Under the pieces are notes generated by a model, which searched no databases, was not told the DNA's origin, and worked only from the letters and a program-made list of their open reading frames with translations. Below are positions 22,151 to 35,416 of a stretch of 64,000 nt of DNA, one piece after another (the stretch's first letter is position 1; each line of letters starts with the position of its first letter). Both the position numbers and the translations under genes were made by a program. The stretch comes from Maylandia zebra (lineage: Eukaryota; Chordata; Actinopteri; Cichliformes; Cichlidae): contig NC_135183.1 of assembly GCF_041146795.1 (NCBI RefSeq), positions 16,434,840 to 16,498,839 on the forward strand, given 5' to 3'.

Positions 22151-23602
22151 AACACACAAAAAACATTCCAATACAAGGACTGGTCTAAAACAGTGAAAAG
22201 CAGCCTTTAGAAAGCTGCAGAGCTATTGCTCAAGAATACTTTAACAATACAGAAAAATCTGGCTGCTTGGATTATAAAGTAATGAGGGGTGGCCCAAGAC
22301 TTTTGCATACTGTGTTTCAGCCCTTCACTCATTTTTATTTCCAGCCTTTGTTCATGTTTTTATGGTGTTTTCATCACTGCTGAGCATGAGTGTGTGTTTC
22401 AGCTCTCAGTTTGTTTTGCAGAGGGTGGCCGAGGCCCGGGTGTTTGTACGGGACAGTTAATAAAACACGGCCTGGGAATTGGTCTGTGAAGTGAAGAGCT
22501 GCTGCTGTCTGTGTGCTGTTCATGCTTCAGCTACATCACAGACACCCTGAGTCTGCAGAGTCTTGATGAAGCTCAAAGCTGAGATAGAAAAGCTCTCTGT
22601 TTTACTCTACATGTTTTTATTGAGTAAAACTAAATCAACACACAGATGAAGCAAAGTCAGCTCCACAACTTAGTCATTTGAGCAGAATAAAGCCCTCTGA
22701 TTTCCAGATGGACTTCTGAACACCCATGTTTATTACATGTGTGGATGAGATGCTCCCCATCACCATGGTTACCTCTGGTCATTAAGGGGTCTCCCCACTC
22801 TGATGAAGGAGGTCATCACATCAGACTGTGATGAAGCTACTTCAGAGACACACAAACTCAGATATCTGCAGGAGTGCTCTGACAGGTGCAGGCAGTTCCA
22901 CCCACACAGTGGGGTGTCATTACTTTAAAACAAAAGGTGAATGAGCAGCTTCACTGACAGCCTGCAGACAGGCGATGCCTTGGATGCGACGAGCACGAGA
23001 ACAGGTGAACAAACTGGAGCTTCTCTGATGAATCAGTGGCTCTGGGCTGCATCCTGACTCTTCTTCTGCATCTTTTTAATGAGCTGCCAGACCTCCACCT
23101 GTGACATAAAACTCACCTGGCCAAGACCCCCACCCCCAGGGCAGTCACATCCTGCTGGGTATCTGCTGTTACCCCACAGATCAGCTGCTCCCATCAAACA
23201 GTCTTTAATCTCTTTATTGTGTTTGTTCAAATGACACAGAAGTTTGCTCAGCTACATTTCATCACCTTCATGCCACAGATCAGAATACTACAAACACCAT
23301 CTGTCCTCAACGAGCTTCACCACAAAACTGACGGAAACATCCAGGTCCACATGAAGCTCTCTGCTTCAGTCACAAAAACACTGTACAAACAGTCGAAGTA
23401 AATTCTTATGAGCTGCAAACTTTAAACACGGAAACAGTCAGATATCAGAAACATGTTTGCAGGTTTTATGCCTCTGGGCTGTAACATCTCCAAACTTTGA
23501 AAATAAGAGCACGCACACATTAAAACCTTAAGAAGTCTGAGAGTGTTTGAGTCGAGTTGAGTTCCACGCTGGGGCTTCTTCCTGTTGGATGTTGATCTGC
23601 TT

Positions 23603-26600
23603 TCACGTCTGACAGCAGAGCAGTTTGTGAAAGACGTTCCTGAACTCTGCATTGAAGGCCGTGTAGATAATCGGGTTGACAGCGCTGTTCACATAGCCAA
23701 GCCAAGTTACCACGGAGATGAGTGTGGGACCAATGTTGCATGACTGGCACAAAACTTTGGTGACATGGACAACAAAGAACGGAGTCCAGCAGGCCAGAAA
23801 CACACCTGAGACACAGAGAGAGAGTTTCAGTTCAGTTTTGTTTATATAGCCCAAATAACAACAGTTGCCTCAAGGCACTTTATATTGTAAGGTAAAGACT
23901 CTACAATAATACAATGAAAACAAAGAAAACCCCAACAATCATATTACTCCTTATGAGCGAGTGTTTTGGCGACAGTGGGAAGGAAAAACTCCCTTTAACT
24001 GGCAGGAACCTCCAGCAGAACCAGGCTTAGGGAGGGGCCGCCATCTGCCGTGTTCGGTTGGAGTGAGGAGAGGAAGACAGGACAAAGACTTGTTGTGGAA
24101 GTGTGCCAGAGATTAACAATTAGAGCAGGGCGATATGGCCAAAAATATTTATCACGATATATATTTGAAAATTTGCGATAACGATATAACAGACGATATA
24201 ATTGATGCGAGACAAAATACAACTCCAAAACATTACTAGCGCAAAAAGACAACCTTCCATTTATTTTCACTTAAACAAGAAGCTGGTTTTTATGTACATT
24301 AAAGCTTTATAAAAATGTAACAGTGCAAATGCAAATTCCTTGCTGAAAGTTTAACCAAAAGGCATTTCCAGTAGAAATGGGCTGACATATCCTGAGCATA
24401 ACCATGTATAATATCCACTGAAGTTAAAAAGAGGTGCTTTGCAACATTAAACTGCAGTGTGCAGTACGTATTTTTCGGACCATAAGGTGCACGGGATTAT
24501 AAGGCACATTAAGCGAAACAAAGCAGTCAGATAAATCAAACTTTATTAAACTCATTCTTCTTCCTTCCTCCACTTCTGTACCATTGATTCATTAATGTTG
24601 AATTCTCTGGCAGCTGCTCTATTCCCATGTTGTTGCAGTATATTAATGACTAACCTCGTATTGTGGATGGATTATCTCAGTTGTTCTCCTGACTGAAGTT
24701 TGGTCCGTTTACAGCATCCTGCCATGCGATTGCATTTGTCTCCAACCATGAAGAACCTTCACGTTCACTTTTATAAGTGGAAAAGTGTTAGTGTTCGTCC
24801 TCCAGCTTCACTGTTTATGTTATGCTAACATAGCTGTGTCGCTAGCGATCACGTAGCACATCATTATATACCAGCTAGCCCAACTTCAGTAACCCTACAA
24901 ACGTCACTGCTGTTTAGTTTCCTGTCTTCATTTATGTTGGAAGTGATAGCAGAGCTGTACGTTTGATTTTTTTCAGAAATCTCTCAGTCAGAACATGCTA
25001 TATCATGCTTAGGTAACTAGCGAAACTAGCGAGCTAACTTCCGCTAGCTTCCTGCTAACTTCTAACTCCGTTAAATGTAATAACTTTTGTTTTCATGGAT
25101 GCCTGGAAGTTAAACTTTATAGTTACACCTGGTAAAGCAGCAATGCTGATCGTTTTATTAAAGATGAAAGAATTTAGACAGTTTTTAACTCTAAGTGATG
25201 CTGCAGTGTTGTTTGACCTGAAGTATACGGAGTTTAGGACCCAGATTACTCCCAGATTTAAGAGCATCTTAGTCCGACAAATACGACAATAACAACGGCC
25301 GCTTGCATGTTCTGCAAAAAAATGTGCTTTGTTGTGTATCTGACGGACAAACACCAAACCAGTTCCACATCACGGAAGTTGCACCATTTTTACAAACCAA
25401 TTCTGGTTCATCAGTTTCACTCAACAATCGGCCATGTGCGTATGAAAACAAAGGCACTGCGCATGCGCGTTTTACTCCCATTCTATCGCGATATTTCATT
25501 TTCCTATCGTTGCCTAACATTATACCGGTATTACCGTGAACGGTATAATATGGCCCAGCCCTATTAACAATGACTATTAAGTTTGAATTTTGAATAAACC
25601 TGGTGAATTACATTTTAGGGAAAGAAGTTTAAATTCACAGAGACTCCAGTCTTCCTGCAGACCAGTTTATCCAAAATGACTCCTACCTCTGTTTTTACTC
25701 AACACTTGATCTGTTTGATGTTCCTTTGAAGCTCTAATTGCATGTTTTCTCTTTAACTAAATCCTTCACACCACCTTCAGCCTCATGGTTTTGGATGAGC
25801 TGTGAGTGTTAAACACTTTGTGGTGTGAATTAAAGCAGTTTCCACAGAGATACAAGAAGAGGTTTCTATTTTTACTGAGATTCACTCAACAAAACATTAC
25901 GGTTAGTGCAGAGACGTCCAGCAGAGACAGCTCTTGTTTAGATGAAAAGACACAACAACAAGCCGTGCTGATGAGCTTTTGTGTTCACATTTATCTCAAT
26001 GTCCATTTCTTAATGCAACAACTTTGAACATAATGATGTTTGAAACTGTTTCTGCGCTCATTTGCTTGTTAATAATAGTTGGAAGTTTCTGACAGATTGA
26101 ATTCTTGTCTGTAAACCTGACTTATGAGACCTGGTTTCTGATGCACTGGCTCTATTTGGGTCGACTGATCCTTCAAAGTTAAGGATGTTGCAGATCAATA
26201 CACAGTTTGATCACCTCCATCCTCTGATCAGATGTTTCTGTCTGACTTGGGTGGTCTTCTTTTGGCACTGCACAGCAGAGCTCATTTAATGGTTTGATGA
26301 AGAAGATGTGCACTCTCCACTAAAACATCAAATGAGGGAATGTTTATGGTGCATTAACAGCAAATATAAAGTTTTTTACACAGTGCAAGTCCAAACCTTA
26401 GATCTTGCTTTTACACAGAGAAAGTAAAAACTATTTGAGTTAAGTAAGGTAAAACAGGTTTGGTGTGAATGCACTGTAAGAGCTGAGTCAAAAGAATGTA
26501 TGTAGACCTTCAAAGCTGTTCTGGCCCCATGTGTTCTAGTTACACTTCTGAGAGCTTTAGTTTTATAGAAATATCTCTGGAAACGTTAGACCTGTTGTTG

Positions 26601-29600
26601 CTTCAAACCTCCATTTGTATCAGATTTGCACCCACTTCAGAAGTAGACCTCCTTTACACTTGGATCTGCCTCAGAGCTGGGAATACAGTATACAATGAAA
26701 AAAAAGAGTTTGTTCAACTTTTTTGTACATAAACTGTAAAGTCAGTATTTGGTGTGACCACCTTTATTCTTCACCAAACCCAAAGCTATCTTAGGCTGTT
26801 TTTTCCTAACCTTTCTTTCTTTCAGAACCAGGTACGACTTCAGATCTGGTACTACTCAGACCTACTACTGGCTTAGAACTGGTCTTATTTTCTACCTGTT
26901 TGTGTCTTAGACCTGCCACTATTTAAGATCTGGTCCTACTTTAGACCTGCTACTTCAGATCTAGCCCTGCCTCAGACCTGATACTACCTTTGACCTGATC
27001 CTGCCTTAGACCTGTTCCTCCCTTAGATCTGGATCTATATCAGACTTGGTCCTACCTTATACCTGTCACTACCTTGTCCTGGTGCCTCACAGTTGGACTG
27101 GAGAATCAGCTACAACTATGAGAAGGAAGAACTCTGAGGCTGGTCCTCCCCATAGTTCTAGGCGATTCCTGTCTCAGATTTAGTCCCACCTAAGACCTGG
27201 TTGAACTAACACCTGGACATGAGACTCACCTACAACCACGGGCAGGACCTTCATTGCCTTGCGCTCACGGCCGCTGACCCTGCTGGTCTTGCTCTGCCTC
27301 CTCCCCTTCTTTTTTGCAGCGCTGCCTTTCAGGCCATTCTCTCGACGGCTGCCACCCTCCCTCCTATCCGTGGGGTCACCATCCGACAGGCTGTCCATTT
27401 GAGTCGTCATTGGGTCACTGTCCGCCACCACTGCTATACCATCCTGGTGTTCCTCCATTACCGGTGTCACTGAGGGTGTTGCCATAGACACGGTGGAGGG
27501 AGACGTGGGGCTGAGCCCGGGGGGCGCTGTATATACCACTTTTTCTTGACTGCCAGCTGTCGTGGCTTTAGCTCGCCGTAGAGCTGAGCTGAGCTGTAAA
27601 GAGAAAACTTGCCGACCAGCCCGGCCTGCTTGGGAGCGGCTTCGCCCACTCCAACGCCGCAGGCCTCTAAACATCCAGTAATAGAGGAAGAGCATGACAG
27701 GACAAGGCACAAAGAAGGAGCAAACAGACGAGTACACCACAAAGCGATCGTCCTCTAATTTACACACACTCGGGTCACGATCCGGCACCTGATTCAGACC
27801 AAAGATGACAGGACTGGCCACACCCAGTGACAGCACCCAGGTCGCTGTGATGAGAGCCAGCTGACGAACACTGAACTGGTTCCTGTTGTACTTCAGGGGG
27901 ACCACCACTGCGATGTACCTGCAATAGCAGAGAGACAGAGGAGGTTTTAGGTTTATAGGCAAGTATTTGGACTGACTTAAACCAAGAGATTAGTTTTTAT
28001 ACTGATCACAGGGAGAATCAGACCACATATAACAAAATCCATCTCTACAGGCACTCTACAGGGGCAGAATTACCTCAAGAGAGCAGCAACGACTCATCCA
28101 AGAAGTAATAAGAGACACCAGAACAACATCCAAAGAATTGCAGGCCTCACTTGCCTCAGTAAAGGTCAGAGTTCATAACTCCACCATAAGTATTGACTAG
28201 GCAAAATGGGTCTGAGGTCAAAGAAAAAAACACTGCTGACCAAAAGGAACATACTGGCTTGTCTCAGTTTTGCCAGAAAACATCTCGATGATCCCCAAGA
28301 TGTGTTTTGGGAAAATATTCTGTGGACTGAGGAGACAAAAGCAGAACTTTTTGAACAAGAGTGTCCTGTTACATCTGGTAATGAAGCATTTCAGGAAAGG
28401 AACATCAAACTAACAGTAAAATATGGTGTTGGTAGTGGGCTGTTTTGCTGCCTCAGGGCCTGGAAGACTTGTTGTGTTAAATGGAACCATGAATTCTACC
28501 AAAACATCCTGAAGGAAAATGTCTGGGCATTTGTTTGTGACCTCAAGCTAAAACGCACTTGGGTTCTGAAACAGGACAATAATGCAAAACACAACAGCAA
28601 GTCCACCTCTGAATGGCTTAACCCTTTAGAGCCGATCGGAGCGGGAACGCTCTGTTATGCGTAACAATTTTTAAATCCCAGTAGCACTGCAACCACGTAA
28701 GCTAGCGCAAAAAATTTTTTTGCATATGAAACCGGAGGAGTTGTACTTACATCTGATGCCATCAGCTTGTCCTAGGTCACGGTTTCCTTCCACATAAAGC
28801 TTTGCAAAAACTGCATAAAAAGCGCTTGCAGGAACAAAAACATAATATTCCAGAAACACGCTTTACCGATCTGATCAGCTGTTCAAAACACTTCCTACGT
28901 TGGAATAGACGTCAGCGCGAACTTTTGCATTTCCGCCATTACCTGCCCGAAACCGGAAGTGACGTCATTTTCGCGGAAATGTAGTCTTTTTTGCGATCAG
29001 GGCCTCAGGGCCTATACTGCTCTTTTTAAAAGTTATCTTTGACTTTATGACTTTCTGTGTCGTTTCTGGGATGCTTAGGACTCATATTGCACTGCTGGAA
29101 ATAGTTTATTTTGATGCATATGCTGCTTTTTTGCAAATTTGCAGTATAATATTTATTTTCGTTTTTCCTGCAGTGTATAAAAATTGGTGTATTTCAAAAA
29201 TAAAACTATGAAGACACTCAAAATAAATTTCCTGTGGTAGGAAACTATTTTGTGCAACTTTTTTGTATTTACAGTTTTGAGGGATAAGACTCTTAAATTT
29301 CTCTAACTACAAATATATGTTAAAAAATCAAAAACGATTTTCAATTTTTTTGTAGTTTATTGCACTTTTTTGCAATTTATGTAATTACTATGCACTTAAT
29401 GAATACATATTATTAAAATCTGGGCTATAATGGTTGTATTGATGTATAGCAACTTGAAATGCTCCCAAAAATGGCTCCACAGCATGTAAAAATATAATAT
29501 AAGCTCTGGCGGACTTGGTTCTATGGTAGGTCTTAAAGGGTTAAGGAAAACTAAAATGTAGACTTTGGAGTGGCCTAGTCAAAGCCTTGACCTGAATCCA

Positions 29601-29955
29601 ACTCAGATGCTGTGGCATGACCTTAAAAAGGTGGTTCATGCTAGAAACCTTTCCATTGTGACTGGATTGCAATAATTCCACTGTAAAAGTGCCAGTTATT
29701 CATTGCAGTTGTCGCTGCTAAGGGTGGCCCAACCTTGTATTAGCATTAGGGGACAATCATTTTTTCACACAGGGCCATGGAGGTTGGGATTTATTTTCCC
29801 CTTAATAATAAATACCTTCATTTAGAAACTGCATGTTGTGTTTACCTGCATTATATTTGTTTAATATTTAGATTGGTTTGATGATCTGAAACATTTAAGT
29901 GTGACAATCATACAAAAAGTAGGAATTCAAGAAGGGGGCAAACACTTTCAAACCA

Positions 29956-30037
<82 letters not shown>

Positions 30038-31057
30038 TTTTCTGATTAATTCTGGAAAATGTTCTATACTAAGAATCTGGACACTGGATCCCCTCATTAG
30101 CTCTCAGGTAAACTGCAGGTGTGGGCAGAATGAGGCTGTATCCAAAATTGTGTGTGTGTATGAGGTGTCACCGCAGCCTCTTATCGGCTCAGAGGCTCAA
30201 AATAGAGACTGTAGCACCACTGGTAAAAATAGGTTTGGCGCCTGTAATCTCTGGCATATTTGACTCACTGAATTTCTTTTTCTCAACACTTTGTGTCAGT
30301 TGGTTCATTAACAGCTGCTGTCTGTAAAAATCAGGATGAAGTCACGTGTTATCTCATTAATGAGGTGTCAGCAGTGTGACTACAGCGACATGACTGAAAT
30401 AAAGTTACAATGTGAGAAGAGAAGAAGAGCACACTTTTATTTAACATGTCTCTTCATTAAAATCTATTAAACTGACTGAGGGACACAGCAGGTCACATGA
30501 CTCTGTGATGAGGAAATATTTCCATCTCAGACAGTTCAAAATCTTAATTACACCTGCAGCAGATGTGCTAATGATCCTGTTACTTTGACCTGAATCCACA
30601 GCTGGACTCACCTGTCTACGCTGATGGCACACAGGTTTAGGATGGAGGCAGTGCACAGCATCACGTCCATGGTCATCAGAGCATCACAGATGTAGGTGCT
30701 CAATGTCCAGATCCCCCCCAAGAACTGCACACAAACAGAGAGAGGGCCTTCAGGTAAAACTGGGAGCACACCTAAGCTCAGAGCACACCTGAGCCCAGGC
30801 GGCTCAATCACACTGACCTCTGAATAGACGTAGAGCGGCAGCACGAGCACGGCCAGCAGCAGGTCAGCCACCGCCAGGCTGATGATGAAGTAGTTGGTGG
30901 CGGTTTTCAGAGAGCGCTCAGTGAGCACGCTCAGACACACCAGCACATTCCCCAGGATGATTACCAGGATCAGTGGCACCCCGAGAACCAAGGCCAGGTA
31001 GTTGTATTCCTTCAAGTCTGGCTCACCTGGAAGGGCACCAGGTGTCACATTGTCCAT
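23603..31057 (-). CDS. drd4: Dopamine receptor D4
   Basis: Gi/o-coupled seven-helix receptor that lowers cAMP in response to dopamine. Four coding exons, 30818-31057, 30612-30724, 27230-27918 and 23603-23805, join in phase to 414 residues. An N-glycosylation site (MDNVT) is followed by TM1 ([17 protein letters not shown]) and TM2 with [18 protein letters not shown]3 holds the amine-binding Asp ([10 protein letters not shown]) and DRY split by the exon 2/3 junction. TM5 has the catechol-binding serines ([12 protein letters not shown]), TM6 CWTPFFVVH, and TM7 [14 protein letters not shown]; the short tail ends in CCQT with a likely palmitoyl cysteine. The third loop is long and Ser/Thr/Pro-rich but has no 48-bp VNTR like the human gene. 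I prefer the ATG at 31057 (A at -3, G at +4); an in-frame ATG at 31111 would add 18 residues, but a splice acceptor (CCAG) may lie between them, fed by a leader exon with donor at 31184. Fish have several D4 paralogues, so the exact subtype is open. Confidence 0.93.
23833..24120 (-). mobile_element. LINE 3' fragment in drd4 intron 3, split by hAT
   Basis: Same family as 12867-13137: 'cctcaaggcactttatattg' and 'cagaaccaggcttagggagg' blocks on plus, tail at the left. The repeat continues beyond the hAT element for a few bases at 25572, as judged from the parallel copy near 36450. It is therefore older than the hAT insertion. Confidence 0.7.
24121..25563. mobile_element. Non-autonomous hAT-type transposon with 8-bp duplication
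   Basis: The left end reads TAGAGCAGGGCGATATGGCC; the reverse complement of the right end reads TAGGGCTGGGCCATATTATA. The identical 8-bp direct repeat TTAACAAT flanks it at 24113-24120 and 25564-25571. The 8-bp duplication and the terminal sequence indicate the hAT superfamily. No transposase frame of useful length is inside, so the 1.44-kb copy depends on enzymes from elsewhere. Confidence 0.8.
25572..27229 (-). other. Rest of drd4 intron 3, no gene
   Basis: The stretch between the hAT element and drd4 exon 3 contains no coding frame I trust. Around 26820-27200 it has a low-complexity series of 'tagacctg'-like units in loose tandem (for example 'ctacttcagatctag', 'cagacctgatactacc'), probably a degenerate minisatellite. 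Confidence 0.5.
28050..29957 (+). mobile_element. Tc1/mariner transposon, degenerate, with nested insertion
   Basis: Pieces of a Tc1-like transposase are readable on plus: an HTH-like [20 protein letters not shown], then [34 protein letters not shown], the catalytic segment [10 protein letters not shown] and, beyond the nested element, [20 protein letters not shown]. The order and motifs are those of fish Tc1 elements. The frame is broken, so it is dead. Its right end has the usual A-rich tail ('gatctgaaacatttaagtg', 'gggggcaaacacttt'). The left terminal repeat was not resolved. It occupies drd4 intron 2. Confidence 0.8.
28622..29540. mobile_element. piggyBac-like non-autonomous element with TTAA duplication
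   Basis: The insertion splits the Tc1 transposase. It is flanked by TTAA at 28618-28621 and 29541-29544. The left end is CCCTTTAGAGCC and the inverted right end CCCTTTAAGACC, fitting the CCCT...AGGG termini and TTAA target of piggyBac transposons. The 919-bp interior has no transposase; the longest frame (62 codons) is not recognised. Confidence 0.75.
29958..30032. repeat. (TG)n microsatellite
   Basis: About 75 bp of nearly perfect TG dinucleotide directly abutting the right end of the Tc1 element in drd4 intron 2. Confidence 0.95.
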
Positions 31058-31184
31058 GATGGAGGCCCTAAGCACAGCTGCAGGGCTTTGCTCAACATCT
31101 GGACATGACACAGTTACTGTGTTATTGCTTCTTCGAAGTAATCTGAGAATTTAAACCAAGTACTCAAAGTAAGGCAGACTTACC

Positions 31185-32989
31185 TTGCTGCTTCCTGTAC
31201 CGTCCGTGGTTTCAGGTGAGTTTCAGTGTCAGCACCTATTTGCTTCAGGTCTTTCTCTTTGTTCATCATTGTTGTTTTCTTCTGCAACTGTAAACAACAA
31301 ACAATAACCTCTTTACATTAATTGTATTCATCCGCAGTTAAAAGTACTCCTGGTGTCTGCATCAGTGCAGGTGATGGGGGGGCACTTGTGTTGCTCTTAT
31401 TTTGGTGGTTACATAAGGAAGTGGAGCCCGTTTTATTAAATGTCAGCCTATTGTTTGCTGAAGTGTCTCCTCTCAGAGACAATCACATCTTAGAGCCGCT
31501 CTCATCCTGCTCTTCATCCTCTGTTACCATGACGACCACCGACCATGGCGGCCAACATTACATGTAAACACACACACACTGAGATGTGTGTGTGCTTATT
31601 AACGGGCTCGATTTAACCTAAGGTTTTTTTTAATCAGCTGATAGATAATCAGCTGCGATATGTTTCTGAAGGATTTGTGGGCAACTAAGCTAACACGGGA
31701 CATTTAACCATCATTTAACCATTTACAACAGGTGAACACACGATCATCTGCACACCTGAGACAGGTTTTTTTCACAACTGTTTGTTTCACAAGGGGTGGA
31801 GCCTGACCCACCTGACTCAGCAGCATATGAAAACACTGAGTTTGTGTGAGGCTGCCCTCCAACAGCAGCACAGTGAAGTGAGGTCAGGCTCTAACTGTGA
31901 ACATCTGTGCAGCAGATTAACTATGTTAGGTGGAGGGAGCTGAGCTTGCTTTGTGTTTATGTTCACTGTAATCCTCACAGCAGGACAACGTCCAAGAAAG
32001 CTCCTCTTCCTACCTCCACCCAGACTCCCAAACACAGCAGGACGATCAATAATCAATAATGATGAGAAAGAAACACCAACAGCCTGTCTGTCTCCAGCAC
32101 CTGCTCTCTGTAGGTCCAAGTTAGCATTATTGGGGGCGTGGCCTCTCTGACTGACAGGTGAACCTCTGAACTGTGTGTTGTTGGAGCCTTCTGGAGCATT
32201 TGTAATGATGTCACCTGACCAGTAATGTGGCTGCTGTGAGGTTATTGGACTATCTGATGTTACTGATCAGCAGGTGTGTGACTCTGTGAAGGAAAACTGA
32301 TAACCAGAAAATTACCTAGCTGTCAGCTGGCGTCACAAAAATCTTTTACATACAGTCTGTGAGCTGAGGGGTAAAATAAACACAGGAGTTTAAAATCTGC
32401 ACATAGGGCATTTTCACTCCTCGCCTCCTAGAAAGGTGCATCTGCATTTGAGCAAAAAACGTATCAAGTTATCGGTCTGTACCTGTGGATCTTTTATCTG
32501 AATATAAGCTAATACAGATCAACATCAGTTACCATGGCAATGTAGCAGATAAGGCCCACCATAATTGTTAAAGACCTTCTCCAGCTTCAAGGTGCTAAAG
32601 CTTCTTCCAGATGTTCTCAGTAGGGACATCCACACACTGAAACACAGTGCCACCTAGTGCATAACGTCCTCTGGCAGAAATCCTCCTCCTCTCATTAACA
32701 AGCGAATAAAAACAATGCTTCACCAATAATAATTGATAAGCTGCTGTCAGATGGTTTTGAGCTAGCTCCTGAAAAGATGTGACAATTTGTGAGAAAAAGC
32801 TTCATCAGAGTCACAGAATTGCTCCTCTAAAGACAAGAAACAGGCAAACAGCGCACCCACATGGCTGACTCTATGTGACTGTGACCTTTTTCTGCTGTCA
32901 TTAGAGAAGCACTAATTTAGTTAAACTTTATTCATACTTATTTGGTTAGCGGCAGCTGGTTCTTCACCATGTAGCTACCACACACAGAT

Positions 32990-33022
<33 letters not shown>

Positions 33023-35414
33023 TGGACAGGTAGACGGGATGAGTCTGTCATGTTTTCAGCACGCTCCTTTATAAAGATGTCCTGGCAGGTTTGTGATCAA
33101 CCTGTTGATTGGTTCTTGTTAGGTTTGTTGTGCCAGCAGCACACCTGCGTGTCAGGTAACAGCAGCCAGAGAGAGAGAGGAGGCGAAGAACACTGCGAGG
33201 AGCGTCACCTCCAAAATAAGAGATCTTTTTCCTAACAGAGGAGGAGGCGGACATGTTAAATCTCTGCGCTGAGAAACCATAGCAACTGACGTGAAGACGT
33301 TTCCACAAGTTAATCAGAGTGTGTCACGGAGGAAGAGTGAGGGCGTGGGCCTCAGAGATGAGCAGAGTATGTGCAGGGAGCAGCTCCAGGTGGATGGACG
33401 TGAGAGGATGCAGCGTGGGTTTTCACTCATTGTCTTTGTGTTTTCATGCTTCCTCCAAGCTGCTGCGGTGGCCCTCGCTCTCAGGTTTACGTCTCGTTAC
33501 CTGAACAGGTACACTAGGCTCACCTGCAAACATCCAAACAGGACCCGACATACCAACCCAAAACCTCCTGGTGAGTCTGTCATAATAAAGACAGCAGGTC
33601 ATGATGTCACCAGGTCACATGACACAGTCCATAATCCATAATCCATGAATGGGTCATAATTATGTAGCACATCTGTCACATCTGTAATCTGATTAAATTT
33701 AGGTCATCTCATAATTTCACAATAAAAGCCTTTCTGATGATTTTTTTTAAAATAAAAACACTAAACTTTATTTATAATTCTTCATTGACAAAATGTACAC
33801 AGGCTGTCAGCACCACATGATTAAACCAAGTCATCCAATCAGCGAGAGGCGCCGAAAACCGTCAACGAGCCTCAAACCTGCAACCACACACACGATCATC
33901 ACAGACACGCTTTAACCAACCTCACTCTGAGCCAGCAAAGGGTTAAAAACTCTGAGTGCTGGAAATGAAGCCATCTGAGCCCAGTGTGGAGTCTTCTCAG
34001 ATAACACACACACACACACACACATAGGTTTAATGTTGGTTATGAAATCCAGTTATAAAGCAATGAGATGCTGAATGATATATTTTCGTATAGTCTCTGA
34101 GTTAATGCTTCACATAGTTTTGCTCAATGTTTCATAAAATCATCTGCATCGCGTTACATCAGGTGTCGATCCTGATTAAATAAGAGGACATCACTTGTCA
34201 GCTTTAAATCCAGTTTATAAACGTCACTCACTGACCGGCCCTCACCTGTGAGAATAATCCGTGGCCTTGCTCAGATCGTTAGCGTTATTTTGTGTGCCTG
34301 TAAACGCAGCAGCTACAGCTCTGTGTCTGAAGCGGTTTGTCTGTTTGCCGACATTTGTTGAGAAAAGTTTGTGGTTTTCTGAACTTACGTTGCTCCGCTT
34401 CTTTATTGCTAGCTAGATGCTGAGTGTCACCACTGCAGCTTTATGGACATCTGCACCATGAACACAGATCGATGGTGAGAACAGGTCGAGTATCTCTATT
34501 CTGTAGCTGGACAGACCACCAGGTGGTAGCTAAGGGAAAACTAATCCATTAGTTGGTCCAGATCATTCCGGCCCGCTTAACCCACGGTGTTGTCCACCAT
34601 TTCCACTGGCTGATTCTTCAATCGCCTGCCTTAGAGGTGACAAAGCTTGACCTCAGGCCCCACCCACTGACAGTTATGGAGTTTCCCATCGCTGGTATCG
34701 TTCTGGGTTACACCGCCTCCTAAACCTGACCAGAGAGGTTTCGTCTCATAGCTTAAAGCTGAAAAAAATTGGATCCTACATATGGATAACTGAGTGAGCC
34801 TCGCATGATGTCACAGTGGTGAGATGAAATCCTGAGGGTCACAGCAAGGAGGAAATCTGGCATTTATAACTGCAGTGTCTCTGCTCATATCATTCGGTGC
34901 TTATTTAAAGTTAAACTAAAACGAAACTAATTTTAAACTAAACCAGTTTGGGCACAATCATGCTACAAGATACAAAAATGGATGTCGTCCTCAGAAGTGA
35001 GGTGACCTCACCAGTCATAAAAAAACTCAGCCTGTGGGGGTGCTGTGATGTCAGAGAGGTTTGTGAGCATGATCAGTGTTTTTATGACCGCACACAGAAG
35101 TTAAATTTAAAAATTAAAGTGCGGCAGAGAAAACAAACATGTGATGATGACAACATCATTAAAATAATTAAAGGCTGTTCGAGGCGCCAGAGGCAGACTG
35201 ATGGGATTAACTGAAACCTGCTGCCAGATTCATTCTCAAACATCACGTCAGCTTTAATGCTCGGGTGTAAGCAGATTCACTTCAACTTTATTATGTTACA
35301 TGATCTAAAACAATTGTGTTATATTTTATTAAATATATTGTGCGATATAATATGATATTATGTTATGTTTATTTTAATCAAAGCCTAACAATATTGTGGA
35401 CAAAGAAACAAACT
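31185..35414. other. Region upstream of drd4, no gene recognised
   Basis: About 4.2 kb of mostly unique sequence. A short CA tract lies at 33007-33022 and another at 34005-34024. A plus frame at 33411-33600 encodes a hydrophobic, signal-peptide-like start (MQRGFSLIVFVFSCFLQAAA) followed by a strong donor (CCTG|GTGAGT near 33571), but no partner exon was found and I do not call it a gene. Confidence 0.4.
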
Positions 35415-35416
35415 CA

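Noticed and set aside
15546-23602. A secretin gene expected between cdhr5 and drd4 by human synteny
   Set aside because: No secretin-like peptide frame was seen by eye; absence is not proven, but nothing can be annotated.
29901-30263. Cys/Val-rich proteins across long GT repeats (also at 17.4, 41.0, 55.2 and 57.4 kb)
   Set aside because: The frames come from dinucleotide repeats and have no other coding evidence.
33291-33641. Secreted-protein exon with signal peptide-like segment
   Set aside because: A hydrophobic segment and a donor are present, but there is no matching second exon or recognised family; evidence is too thin for a gene call.
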